25,938 nucleotides of DNA from CAZHGD01 sp964531735 (GTDB lineage Bacteria; Armatimonadota; UBA10988): contig CAZHGD010000104.1 of NCBI GenBank assembly GCA_964531735.1, positions 1 to 25,938 on the forward strand, read 5' to 3'. The notes beneath the pieces are model-generated. The model saw only the letters and a program-made list of their open reading frames with translations, made no database searches and was not told the DNA's origin. Positions 15,640 to 22,643 of the stretch are shown here, piece after piece. Positions within the stretch are counted from its first letter, which is position 1, and each line of letters starts with the position of its first letter. Both the position numbers and the translations under genes were made by a program.

Positions 15640-16152
15640 TCACGCATCCTCGACGGCGCCCCACTGCCGCGGCCGGAAGCCGCCCATCCAGCGCGTCGTG
15701 CGGTTGTAGCGCGCCCCGGTCAGGTTGGCCGCCGGACCATACAGCATGGCCAACTGCGCCCCGCGCAGATCGGCACCCGCCAGTTGCGCCCCGCGCAGGT
15801 CGGCCCCGACCAGCCGGGCATCGCGCAGGTCGGCGTTGGTCAGATCGGCACCCACCAGCGTCGCCCCCGTCAGGTCGGCCCCTTGCAGGAACGCGCCGTC
15901 CAGCTTCGCCTCGGTCAGGTCGGCACCGTCCAGCCGGGCGCCGCGCAGGTCGACACTGGTCAGCACGGCTCGCGGCAGCGCCGACCCGCGGAGGTCGGCG
16001 CGCCGCAAGTCGCTACAGCACAGGTCCCAACAGCAGCGGCTCACGCCGCGCAGGTCAGCCCCGTTCAGCTCGGTGCAGCGGTCCGCGGCGGCCCGTTCAC
16101 CCGCACAGGGCCGCCTCGGCTCGTCGCCCTCGTCCGGCGGTCGCGCTGCCAT
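15640..16152 (-). CDS. Cysteine-rich pentapeptide-repeat protein in the ars operon
   Basis: The 170-residue protein consists mainly of tandem A(D/N)LXX pentapeptides (residues about 30-150, such as LTGATLVGADLTNADLRDAR), which fold as a right-handed quadrilateral beta-helix. Its unusual feature is a cluster of cysteines in the first coils: Cys16, Cys26, Cys40, Cys41, Cys45 and Cys46 (SRCCWDLCCSDL), with none later. The acidic/basic N-terminus carries no signal peptide, so it is probably cytoplasmic. The ATG at 16152 lies 3 nt after the arsM TGA, so translation is probably coupled. Function is unknown. The CC-x3-CC arrangement and the operon suggest As(III) or other thiophilic metal binding, which is inference. 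Confidence 0.82.
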   Translation of the reverse strand: MAARPPDEGDEPRRPCAGERAAADRCTELNGADLRGVSRCCWDLCCSDLRRADLRGSALPRAVLTSVDLRGARLDGADLTEAKLDGAFLQGADLTGATLVGADLTNADLRDARLVGADLRGAQLAGADLRGAQLAMLYGPAANLTGARYNRTTRWMGGFRPRQWGAVEDA

Positions 16153-16155
16153 CGG

Positions 16156-16944
16156 TCAGCCCATCGGCTTGCGGGCCCGCACGGTGGCCGAGGCCAACAT
16201 GCCCTCGCCGAGGTGCTCCAGGCCCTGCGCGCACGCCGCGCTGACCAGCAGCGACAGCGCTTCCACCTGGCGCACCACCTCGATCTGCTCCAGGCCCGCC
16301 GCCGCCAGCTTGGCCAAGTACTCCTCGCGCGGCAGCGCGCCCGCGCCGCAAGCGGAGTAGGCCGCCAGCGACTCGCGGATGACCGCGGGCAGCTCGCCGG
16401 TGCGGACGATGTCGGAGACCACCAGCCGCCCGCCCGGCTTCAGCACCCGAGCGATCTCGGCAAAGGCGCGGCCCTTGTCGGGCACCAGGTTCAGCACGCA
16501 GTTCGAGATCACCAGGTCGATGGTGCCGTCCTCGACCGGCAGGGCCTCGATCTCCCCCTGGCGGAACTCGACGTTGGCGTAGCCGGCCTTCTCGGCGTTG
16601 GCCCGCGCCTTGGCGATCATCTCCGGCGTCATGTCGACGCCGATCACGTGGCCGGTCTCGCCGACCACGCGCCGCGCGATGAAGGCATCGAAACCGGCAC
16701 CGCTGCCGAGGTCGAGCACCGTCTCGCCGGGCTGGGCGTCGGCCCACTCCAGCGGCGCACCACAGCCCAGGCCCAGGTTGGCACCCGTGGGCACGGCTTC
16801 GGCATCACCGCGCTGGTAGCCCAGCACCTCCGCAAATTGCACGACGTCGGCGTCGGCCGCGCCGCAACAGCTCCGGCCGCCCTTGGCCACGCGGGCATAC
16901 GCTTCGCGAACCACGGTCTTCAGTTCGGCTGAATCGCTCGACAT
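16156..16944 (-). CDS. arsM: Arsenite S-adenosylmethionine methyltransferase
   Basis: The 262-residue class I methyltransferase has SAM-binding motif LDLGSGAGFD (77-86), acidic residue in VIGVDMT, and the ArsM hallmarks: a conserved cysteine in LGLGCGAPLE (Cys61), Cys149 in SNCVLNLVPDK and Cys199 in SACGAGAL, plus an N-terminal Cys-Cys pair (26/27). It transfers methyl groups from SAM to As(III), giving methylated and finally volatile arsenicals. The start at 16944 is 3 nt after the previous stop; its ribosome binding site GGGAG overlaps the end of the upstream gene. It is tightly packed in the ars operon. Confidence 0.92.
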   Translation of the reverse strand: MSSDSAELKTVVREAYARVAKGGRSCCGAADADVVQFAEVLGYQRGDAEAVPTGANLGLGCGAPLEWADAQPGETVLDLGSGAGFDAFIARRVVGETGHVIGVDMTPEMIAKARANAEKAGYANVEFRQGEIEALPVEDGTIDLVISNCVLNLVPDKGRAFAEIARVLKPGGRLVVSDIVRTGELPAVIRESLAAYSACGAGALPREEYLAKLAAAGLEQIEVVRQVEALSLLVSAACAQGLEHLGEGMLASATVRARKPMG

Positions 16945-16947
16945 ACC

Positions 16948-17394
16948 TTACTCCCGGGACAGCAACTCCTGCACCAGACCGGCGGCGCCGGCCACCACCT
17001 GCGGACACACGCTCTGGAACACACCGGCTTCCTTGGCGCCCTGCTGGCCCTCCGGCGTGCTCAGGTCGTGGCCCAGCAGTTCGCGGCACTGAATCGAGCC
17101 GTGTTGCGCGGTGAAGCGCTCGAGGAACTCGTGCGCCGCGGCGTACGGGCGGTCGCGGCCGTCCTTGGCCAGGCCCAGCCCGAGCGCCATCAGCCCGCCG
17201 ATGCAGGCGCCGCACATCTGCCCCGTGCGGGCCACGCCGCCACCGAACATGGCCGCGATCTTCTCGGCGGTCTCCGCCGGCACGCCCATCCGGGCCGCCT
17301 GCGGCGCGAACACCGCCTGCGCGCAATGGTTGCCGGAACCGAACCGCGCGGCCGCCTCCGCCACCGGGTCCATCTGCTCTGCCAAGTCAGCCAT
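16948..17394 (-). CDS. C_GCAxxG_C_C-family cysteine protein
   Basis: The 148-residue protein matches the C_GCAxxG_C_C family: NHCAQAVF (Cys24), a glycine-rich turn GGGVARTGQ, MCGACIGGLMALGLG (Cys61, Cys64), IQCREL (Cys103) and SVCPQVV (Cys130). Members are small, probably redox-active or metal-binding proteins, often near redox enzymes; no activity is firmly assigned. The ATG at 17394 has AGGAGG 6 nt upstream. It sits 17 nt after acr3 and 3 nt before arsM, so it is surely part of the operon. A link to arsenical or thiol chemistry is inferred from position. Confidence 0.85.
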   Translation of the reverse strand: MADLAEQMDPVAEAAARFGSGNHCAQAVFAPQAARMGVPAETAEKIAAMFGGGVARTGQMCGACIGGLMALGLGLAKDGRDRPYAAAHEFLERFTAQHGSIQCRELLGHDLSTPEGQQGAKEAGVFQSVCPQVVAGAAGLVQELLSRE

Positions 17395-17411
17395 GACCAC
17401 CTCCTGCTGCG

Positions 17412-18479
17412 TCACTCGGCGAACCAGCGCCGCTGTAGGGCGAACGCCACGTTCACCAGACCGATCATCACCGGCACTTCGACCAGCGGCCCAATCACGG
17501 CCGCGAAGGCAGCGCCGGAGTCCAGACCAAACACGGCCACCGCCACGGCGATGGCCAGCTCGAAGTTGTTGCTCGCCGCCGTGAACGACAGCGTGGCGCT
17601 CTTGGCGTAGTCGGCACCCAGTCGGTGCCCCATCCAGAAGCTGATCAGGAACATGGCCACGAAGTAGACCAGCAACGGCATGGCGATGCGCACCACGTCC
17701 AGCGGCAACTGCACGATCACCGCGCCCTTCAGCGAGAACATCACCACTATGGTGAACAGCAACGCCACCAGCGTGATGGGGCTGATGCGGGGAATGAAGC
17801 GCTCCTCGTACCACTGCCGCCCGCGCGCCCGCAGCAACCAGACGCGCGTCACCAGGCCGGCCAGAAACGGGATGCCCAGGTAGATGAAGACGCTCTTGGC
17901 GATCTCGGCCATGGTGATGCGCGACAGGTCGACCGCGCCGAACGAGACGCCCAGCAAGCCCGGCAGCACCTTGATGAAGAACCAGGCGTAGACCGAGTAG
18001 AAGAGCACCTGGAACACCGAGTTGAAGGCGACCAGTCCGGCCGCGTACTCGGTGTCGCCCTTGGCCAGCTCGTTCCAGACGATGACCATGGCGATGCAGC
18101 GAGCCAGGCCGATCATGATCAGGCCGACGGCGTAGTCGGGCTTGTCGCGCAGTAGCAGCACCGCCAGGCCGAACATCAGCACCGGCCCGATGATCCAGTT
18201 CTGCACCAGCGAGAGCACCAACACCCGCCGGTTGCGCAGGACCTCGCCCAGCTCCTCGTACTTCACCTTCGCCAAGGGCGGGTACATCATCAGGATCAGC
18301 CCCACGGCGATGGGCAGTGAGGTGGTGCCCATTTGCGACGCGGCGTTCAGCCGCTGGACCAGGCCGGGCACGACAGCGCCGGCCAGCACGCCCGCCGCCA
18401 TGGCGGCGAAGATCCACAGCGTCAGCCAGCGATCCAGAAAGGCCAGGCGCCCGGGCCGACCCGCTTGCTCAACTGCCAT
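17412..18479 (-). CDS. acr3: Arsenite efflux permease, Acr3 family
   Basis: The 355-residue integral membrane protein has about ten hydrophobic segments. Acr3 signatures are present: the essential cysteine in GLARCIAMVIVWNELAKGD (Cys128), NSVFQVLFYS, and the conserved Glu in AASNNFELAIAV (Glu307). It exports As(III) across the inner membrane driven by proton motive force. The ATG at 18479 is chosen because GGGGAG lies about 10 nt upstream; a GTG at 18488 lies too close to it. The start overlaps the arsR stop by 11 nt, implying translational coupling. Also called arsB in some annotations, but it is Acr3-type, not ArsB-type. Confidence 0.93.
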   Translation of the reverse strand: MAVEQAGRPGRLAFLDRWLTLWIFAAMAAGVLAGAVVPGLVQRLNAASQMGTTSLPIAVGLILMMYPPLAKVKYEELGEVLRNRRVLVLSLVQNWIIGPVLMFGLAVLLLRDKPDYAVGLIMIGLARCIAMVIVWNELAKGDTEYAAGLVAFNSVFQVLFYSVYAWFFIKVLPGLLGVSFGAVDLSRITMAEIAKSVFIYLGIPFLAGLVTRVWLLRARGRQWYEERFIPRISPITLVALLFTIVVMFSLKGAVIVQLPLDVVRIAMPLLVYFVAMFLISFWMGHRLGADYAKSATLSFTAASNNFELAIAVAVAVFGLDSGAAFAAVIGPLVEVPVMIGLVNVAFALQRRWFAE

Positions 18480-18906
18480 TGCGCTCACACTCCCCTGCGC
18501 GCGGCGCCACCGCGCCGCAGCCAGACTCCTCGACGCGGTCGCTCGACTGCTGCGCGGCCGTCCAGCTCAACGGGACGCTGCCGGTCTGGCAGCACGCGAA
18601 CAGCCCGTCGCTGGGCGTCACCGGCGGCTCCACCGACCCGACCAGTTCTTCCAGCCACGCCAGCAACTCGCCGGCCGCCTCAGCCTCCAGCGCGTAGAAG
18701 ACCCACTTGCCGATCTTCTGACTGCGAATCAGCCCCACCGACCGCAGCACCCGCAAGTGCGCCGAGATGTTGCTCTGCGTGGTGCCCAACTCGGCCAACA
18801 GCTCGCACACGCACCGCTTGCCCCGTCCCCGCAGCAACGCGAGGATGCGCAAGCGCAACGGGTCCGCCAGGGCTTTGAGCTGATCCACACGCTGCGTCAT
18901 GTCCAT
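18469..18906 (-). CDS. arsR: ArsR/SmtB-family arsenite-responsive repressor
   Basis: The winged-helix repressor (145 residues) has ALADPLRLRILALL, the As(III)-binding site RCVCELL with Cys32 and Cys34 (same positions as E. coli plasmid ArsR), recognition helix TTQSNISAHLRVLRSVGLI and wing KIGKWVFYAL. As(III) binding releases the operator. An unusual C-terminal tail of about 45 residues carries Cys105, Cys106, Cys130 and Cys140. The start is the ATG at 18906 or the second ATG at 18900. Neither has a ribosome binding site, and the promoter -10 ends only 11 nt before the first, so the mRNA is probably leaderless. A longer upstream reading frame crosses the promoter and is rejected. First gene of the operon. 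Confidence 0.9.
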   Translation of the reverse strand: MDMTQRVDQLKALADPLRLRILALLRGRGKRCVCELLAELGTTQSNISAHLRVLRSVGLIRSQKIGKWVFYALEAEAAGELLAWLEELVGSVEPPVTPSDGLFACCQTGSVPLSWTAAQQSSDRVEESGCGAVAPRAGECERNGS

Positions 18907-18916
18907 AGCACTGACC

Positions 18917-18944
18917 ATTATATCAACGGCCATTGATATGTCAA
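18917..18944 (-). promoter_or_regulatory. Consensus promoter of the ars operon
   Basis: Read on the minus strand, TTGACA (18944-18939) and TATAAT (18922-18917) are exact consensus hexamers separated by 16 nt. The predicted start site, 6-8 nt past the -10, is about 18909-18911, a few bases before the arsR ATG. Confidence 0.85.
18920..18939. promoter_or_regulatory. ArsR operator
   Basis: ATATCAA (18920-18926), 6-nt spacer, TTGATAT (18933-18939) is a perfect inverted repeat resembling ArsR/SmtB operators. It fills the spacer and touches both the -10 and -35, so bound ArsR would occlude RNA polymerase. An imperfect second site TTGATATGTCAA (18933-18944) overlaps it. Confidence 0.82.
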
Positions 18945-18976
18945 TGCAAGGCGAGGAGAGAACGTCAGCCACACCA

Positions 18977-19078
18977 AAAACCCGGGACGTCACCCATATT
19001 ACCAGGCCAGCGCGGTCGCCAGGAAAACCAGGGACGTGGAAAACCAGGGACGTCACCCATATTATCAGGCCAGCGCGG
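18977..19078. repeat. Tandem REP-like direct repeats
   Basis: Two 39-nt copies (18977-19015 and 19040-19078) differ at two positions; the core is GGGACGTCACCCATATTA followed by a shared CAGGCCAGCGCGG. A partial copy AAAACCAGGGACGTGG lies between them (about 19024-19039). They separate the divergent arsR and the downstream gene. Only two and a half units of unequal spacing are present, so this is not a CRISPR. Confidence 0.8.
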
Positions 19079-19147
19079 CCGCTGCTGGCCAAGGAGGACT
19101 CGGCCGGTCGCCGGCGATGGGGATCCGGGTCGTCCAGGGAGTCCACC

Positions 19148-20065
19148 ATGCAACTCGCCAACCTGCGCCAGTCGGGTCACCACACCACCCTCCTGGGCGT
19201 GATGCGGGGGGCAGCCGACTACTACGGCCTGGAGGTCAGCACGCCGATGCTGTTCGGCCTGACCGGGCACGCCTTCCTCGTCCACATCCACGAGGCCCTC
19301 TGCCCGAGCGGGCCGTACTGCTTCCCGCGCGAGCGGGTCTACGCTCTGCTCCGCCACGTCGGCCTCGGCGTCACCGGGCTGGGCTTCTTCGGCGCCCAGA
19401 GCGGCAGCGGCCCGCGCGCGGAAGTCGAGGCACAGCTTCGCGCCGCGCTCGACGCCGGCCGGCCCGGCTTCCTCTGCAACATGGAGTACCAACTGATCAC
19501 CGGCTACGACGAGACCGGCCTGCTGACGGCGCAGCCCTGGGGGCCGGAGCACGCGTACCCGCCGGCCCATCTGACCTTCGGCACCTGGGAGGAGTTCGGC
19601 GACGGCATCCACGTCGACTTCCACCTCCTCGACCCGGTGCCGCCGCTCGACCGGCGCGCCGCGGTCCTGGCCAGTCTGGCCTACGCGCAAGACCTTTGGG
19701 CCAATCCCGCCGCCCACGCGCGCGACGCGTACGGCATCGGCCCGAACGCCTATGGCAACTGGCTGCAAGCGATTGCCGCGGGGCACGGTCCGAGCCACGG
19801 CAACTGGTGGAACGCCGTGGTCTGGGCCGAGTGCCGCAGCCAGGCCGCGCAGTACCTGACCGAGGTCGGGCAGTTGTACCCCGCCGCGGCGGCGGCGGCC
19901 ACCACGCTCTCAGGCCGGTATGCCCGCGTGGCCGAGTTACTCGACCGGGCCAGCAGCAAGGAGCAGCCCGACGCCGATCGCGCCGCCGCGCTCACCGAGG
20001 CGGCGGCGATCGATGCTGAGGCCAACGCCGGCCTCGCCGAACTCGCCGCAGCCGTGGCCGGCTGA
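19148..20065 (+). CDS. Papain-fold (C39/BtrH-like) domain protein, function unknown
   Basis: The 305-residue protein starts at the ATG at 19148, 6 nt after AGGGAG. The frame is open upstream but that part translates the repeat region. The N-terminal half has features of uncharacterised C39/BtrH-like proteins: GVMRGAADYYG, a LFGLTGHAFLVHIHEALCPSGP segment with Cys and His, then LRAALDAGRPGFLCN and YQLITGYDETG with a QPWG turn, resembling the second half of a C39-type peptidase fold. The usual QxxxxCG active-site motif is absent, so peptidase activity is doubtful. The C-terminal half is helical and alanine-rich. There is no signal peptide. Context gives no clue; it is divergent from the ars operon with repeats between. 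Confidence 0.68.
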   Translation: MQLANLRQSGHHTTLLGVMRGAADYYGLEVSTPMLFGLTGHAFLVHIHEALCPSGPYCFPRERVYALLRHVGLGVTGLGFFGAQSGSGPRAEVEAQLRAALDAGRPGFLCNMEYQLITGYDETGLLTAQPWGPEHAYPPAHLTFGTWEEFGDGIHVDFHLLDPVPPLDRRAAVLASLAYAQDLWANPAAHARDAYGIGPNAYGNWLQAIAAGHGPSHGNWWNAVVWAECRSQAAQYLTEVGQLYPAAAAAATTLSGRYARVAELLDRASSKEQPDADRAAALTEAAAIDAEANAGLAELAAAVAG

Positions 20066-20075
20066 GGCGTCGGCC

Positions 20076-20954
20076 CTACTGTCGCTGCGCGCAGCGGAAG
20101 CCCAGGTGGTCGTTGCGGATACTGGCCACCAGCCGGTCGCGCGCGGAGATGCGCAGGTAGTTCGGCCGACTGCGCCAGGAGCCGCCGCGCAGGACCCGCC
20201 CCAGCGCCGGCGTGGTGTTCTCGGGGTCCTGGTGGGCCAGCGACGCGTAGGCCGTGTCGGCGTACCAGTCGCGGCACCAGTGGTGGACGTTGCCGCACAT
20301 ATCGTAGACGCCGAACCCGTTGGCCGGGTAGCGGCCGACCGGCTTGGTGAAGCGCTGGGCAGCCTGGCGCTGGAACCACTCTCGCTGGCCGTCCCAGTTG
20401 CCGTTGGCCTTCGCCGCGTCGGGATCGTTGCCCCAAGGGTAGAGCAGCCCGTCCCGGCCGCCGCGGGCGGCCCTTTCCCACTGCGCCTCGGTCGGCAGAC
20501 TCGCACCGGCCCAGCGGCCGTAGGCCATGGCCTCGTCCCAGGACACCTGCACCGCCGGGAACAGCGGGCCGGTGTCGCGCGCCCACTGGCGCCAGGCGTC
20601 GCTGACCGCCTGACCCGTGGCGGCGGCGAAGCGCGCGAACTGCGCGTTGGTCACCTGGTGCAGGTCAATCCAGTAGGCGCTCAGCTCGAGGCGCCGCCGC
20701 GGCCGCTCCTCGGGCCGCGCCAGCGTGTCACCCTCGACGGCGCCGAGCAGGAACGTCCCGGCCGGCACCAGCGCCTGCGGCATGCCGTCGATGGCCCGGA
20801 CGCGGTACTGCGACCAATTGCGCCCGGCCGGCAAGCGGAACTCCTGCAGATAGGCGGGCCAGCCCGCTGGTGGCCCGTCCTGCGCGGTGGCCGGTTGCAG
20901 CCCGACCGCCGCCACGATCACCAACCCCCGCAGCGCCCAACGTGCGCTACGCAT
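20076..20954 (-). CDS. FGE/SUMF1-domain protein lacking catalytic cysteines
   Basis: The ATG at 20954 follows GGGAG by 6 nt and opens a signal peptide (RWALRGLVIVAAVGLQPATAQ), so the 292-residue protein is exported. The formylglycine-generating-enzyme-like fold is clear: PAGTFLLGA, VTNAQFARFAAATG, PAVQVSWDEAMAYGRWAG, SLPTEAQWERAARGG, YPWGND, YDMCGNVHHWCRDWY, VLRGGSW and GFRC. The catalytic cysteines of true FGE, normally just after GGSW, are absent (GGSWRSRPNYLRISARD), so it is not a sulfatase-activating enzyme. Such variants often act as binding or structural modules. It lies 41 nt after the Xaa-Pro aminopeptidase and may share its transcript. Confidence 0.85.
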   Translation of the reverse strand: MRSARWALRGLVIVAAVGLQPATAQDGPPAGWPAYLQEFRLPAGRNWSQYRVRAIDGMPQALVPAGTFLLGAVEGDTLARPEERPRRRLELSAYWIDLHQVTNAQFARFAAATGQAVSDAWRQWARDTGPLFPAVQVSWDEAMAYGRWAGASLPTEAQWERAARGGRDGLLYPWGNDPDAAKANGNWDGQREWFQRQAAQRFTKPVGRYPANGFGVYDMCGNVHHWCRDWYADTAYASLAHQDPENTTPALGRVLRGGSWRSRPNYLRISARDRLVASIRNDHLGFRCAQRQ

Positions 20955-20995
20955 CGACGTCTCCCGACTCCTCGGTACCGGTTGGACGACCGACG

Positions 20996-22087
20996 TCACG
21001 AGAGGATCCGCAGCCGGGGCGGTTTGTCCGCCAGCGACAGCCGCTCGCAGCCGGTCTCGGTCACCACCACCAGGTCCTCGATGCGCACGCCGCCCAGGCC
21101 CGGCACGTAGACGCCAGGCTCGATGGTGACCACGTTGCCCGGCACCAGCTCTTTGTCGCCCAGCTTGGAGAGGCGCGGGCCCTCGTGGATCTCGACGCCC
21201 ACGCCGTGGCCCAGACCGTGGCCGAAGTGATCGTCGTGGCCGGCGCCGCGGATGATGCTCCGGGCCACCTCGTCGACGTCCTTGCCCAGCACGCCGGGAC
21301 GCGTCGCGGCCAGGGCCGCCATGTGCGCCTCATAGACCAACTCGTAGATCGCCTGCTGCTCGGGTGAACACGCGCCGAGCGCGACGGTGCGCGTCAGGTC
21401 GGAGCAGTAGCCGTCCACCAGGACACCCAGATCGATGGTCAGCAGGTCGCCCTCGGCCAGCGGCCGGCTGGTAATCGGTGCGTGAGGCAGCGCGGTGTTG
21501 GGCCCGCCGGCAACGATGGTGTCGAACGCGGCGCCGTCGGCGCCCAGATCGAGCATGTCGTACTCGATCATGGCTTTCAGCTTCCGTTCGGTGAGGCCCG
21601 GCCGGGCGCGCTCGAAGGCCCGTTCGATCACTTGGTCGGTCAGCGCGGCCGAGCGGCGGAGTGCGGCCACCTCGCCGGCGTCCTTGACCTCGCGCAGCGG
21701 GCTGACCGCGCCGGACAGCGGCTTCAGCCGCTCGGGCGACCACGCGAGCTTCTCGGCCAGCTTGGTCCAGGTGGCATGGGTGACCTGGTCGGACTGGAAG
21801 CCGACCGCGGACAGGTCGCGGGCGGTGAGCGCTTCGGCCAGGGCCTCATGGAGGTACTGGCCCGGCTTCATCTCGACCAGCGTATAGTCCGGGGCCTGCT
21901 CGGACGCTTGCGTTCGGTAACGGAAGTCGGTCACCAGCAAGCGCTCTTCGGCGCTGATGATCAGGTGGCCGTTGCTGCCGGAGAAGCCGCTCAGATACCG
22001 CACATCGGCGCGGCTGGAAATCCAGACCGCGGCCACCTCCAGCTCGCCCAGCCGGGCGATCAGGGCGGCCGTGCGCTCGTCGGCCAT
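20996..22087 (-). CDS. Xaa-Pro aminopeptidase, M24 family
   Basis: The 363-residue cytoplasmic metallopeptidase removes N-terminal residues preceding proline. The creatinase-like N-terminal domain (ADVRYLSGFSGSNGHL) is followed by the pita-bread catalytic domain. All five metal ligands are visible: Asp219 (TIDLG), Asp230 (YCSDLTRT), His294 (GHGLGHGVG), Glu323 (TIEPGVY) and Glu337 (RIEDLVVV). The ATG at 22087 overlaps the aroQ stop by one base (TGATG), a sign of translational coupling. The aroQ/Xaa-Pro-peptidase pair is common in bacteria, frequently followed by efp; efp is not here. Confidence 0.9.
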   Translation of the reverse strand: MADERTAALIARLGELEVAAVWISSRADVRYLSGFSGSNGHLIISAEERLLVTDFRYRTQASEQAPDYTLVEMKPGQYLHEALAEALTARDLSAVGFQSDQVTHATWTKLAEKLAWSPERLKPLSGAVSPLREVKDAGEVAALRRSAALTDQVIERAFERARPGLTERKLKAMIEYDMLDLGADGAAFDTIVAGGPNTALPHAPITSRPLAEGDLLTIDLGVLVDGYCSDLTRTVALGACSPEQQAIYELVYEAHMAALAATRPGVLGKDVDEVARSIIRGAGHDDHFGHGLGHGVGVEIHEGPRLSKLGDKELVPGNVVTIEPGVYVPGLGGVRIEDLVVVTETGCERLSLADKPPRLRILS

Positions 22088-22530
22088 CAGCGCCACCTTT
22101 TCTGGATGATGTCCTTGGCGGCGTAGAGCGCGAGCAGGTAGCTGCTGACGCCGAAGCCACAGATCTGGCCGACGCAGACTGGCGCCGTCACCGACCGGTG
22201 GCGGAACTCCTCACGGGCGTGGATATTGCTCAAGTGGACTTCGACGGTGGGCAGGCGCACCGCCTTGAGCGCGTCGCAGATGGCGATGGAGTAGTGGGTG
22301 TAGGCGGCCGGATTGATGATGATTGCCTGCGCCCACTCGCCGCACTCATGGATGGCGTCGATGATCTCGCCTTCGCTGTTGTGCTGGCTGATGCGGATCT
22401 CGATGCCCAGTTCGTTGGCCAGCGCGGTCACCTCGTCGTTGATCTGCGCCAGCGTGTGGCTGCCGTAGACCTCGGGGTCACGCGTGCCGAGCAGGTTGAG
22501 GTTGGGCCCGTGTATGAGTCGCACTCGCAT
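22087..22530 (-). CDS. aroQ: Type II 3-dehydroquinate dehydratase
   Basis: The 147-residue protein matches the dodecameric type II dehydroquinase, which converts 3-dehydroquinate to 3-dehydroshikimate in the shikimate pathway. Motifs: HGPNLNLLGTRDPEVYG with Arg17 and catalytic Tyr22, QHNSEGEIIDAIHE, INPAAYTHYS, and EVHLSNIHAREEFRHRS with His104. The ATG at 22530 has AAGGAA 8 nt upstream and the exact family start (MRVRLIHGPNLN). It is the first gene of a probable three-gene operon and is divergent from the large glycosidase-like gene. Confidence 0.95.
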   Translation of the reverse strand: MRVRLIHGPNLNLLGTRDPEVYGSHTLAQINDEVTALANELGIEIRISQHNSEGEIIDAIHECGEWAQAIIINPAAYTHYSIAICDALKAVRLPTVEVHLSNIHAREEFRHRSVTAPVCVGQICGFGVSSYLLALYAAKDIIQKRWR

Positions 22531-22643
22531 GAGTGGCGTTCCTTTCCACCCGCTGGTTCGGCGCGGGAGCGACAAGCCCTTCTCCCGCGGCCCGGCAGGA
22601 GCCCGAGCCACCTCGCCGAAAGCCGGCCGTAGCGGAGATGACC

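Noticed and set aside
18977..19078. CRISPR array
   Set aside because: Only two full units and a fragment with unequal spacing, no cas genes, and the unit resembles the other intergenic repeats.
18907..19161. N-terminal extension of ArsR
   Set aside because: It would translate the promoter, operator and repeat region; ArsR family proteins start near the chosen ATG.
20076..20954. Active formylglycine-generating enzyme partnered with a sulfatase
   Set aside because: The catalytic cysteines are absent and no sulfatase is in the window.
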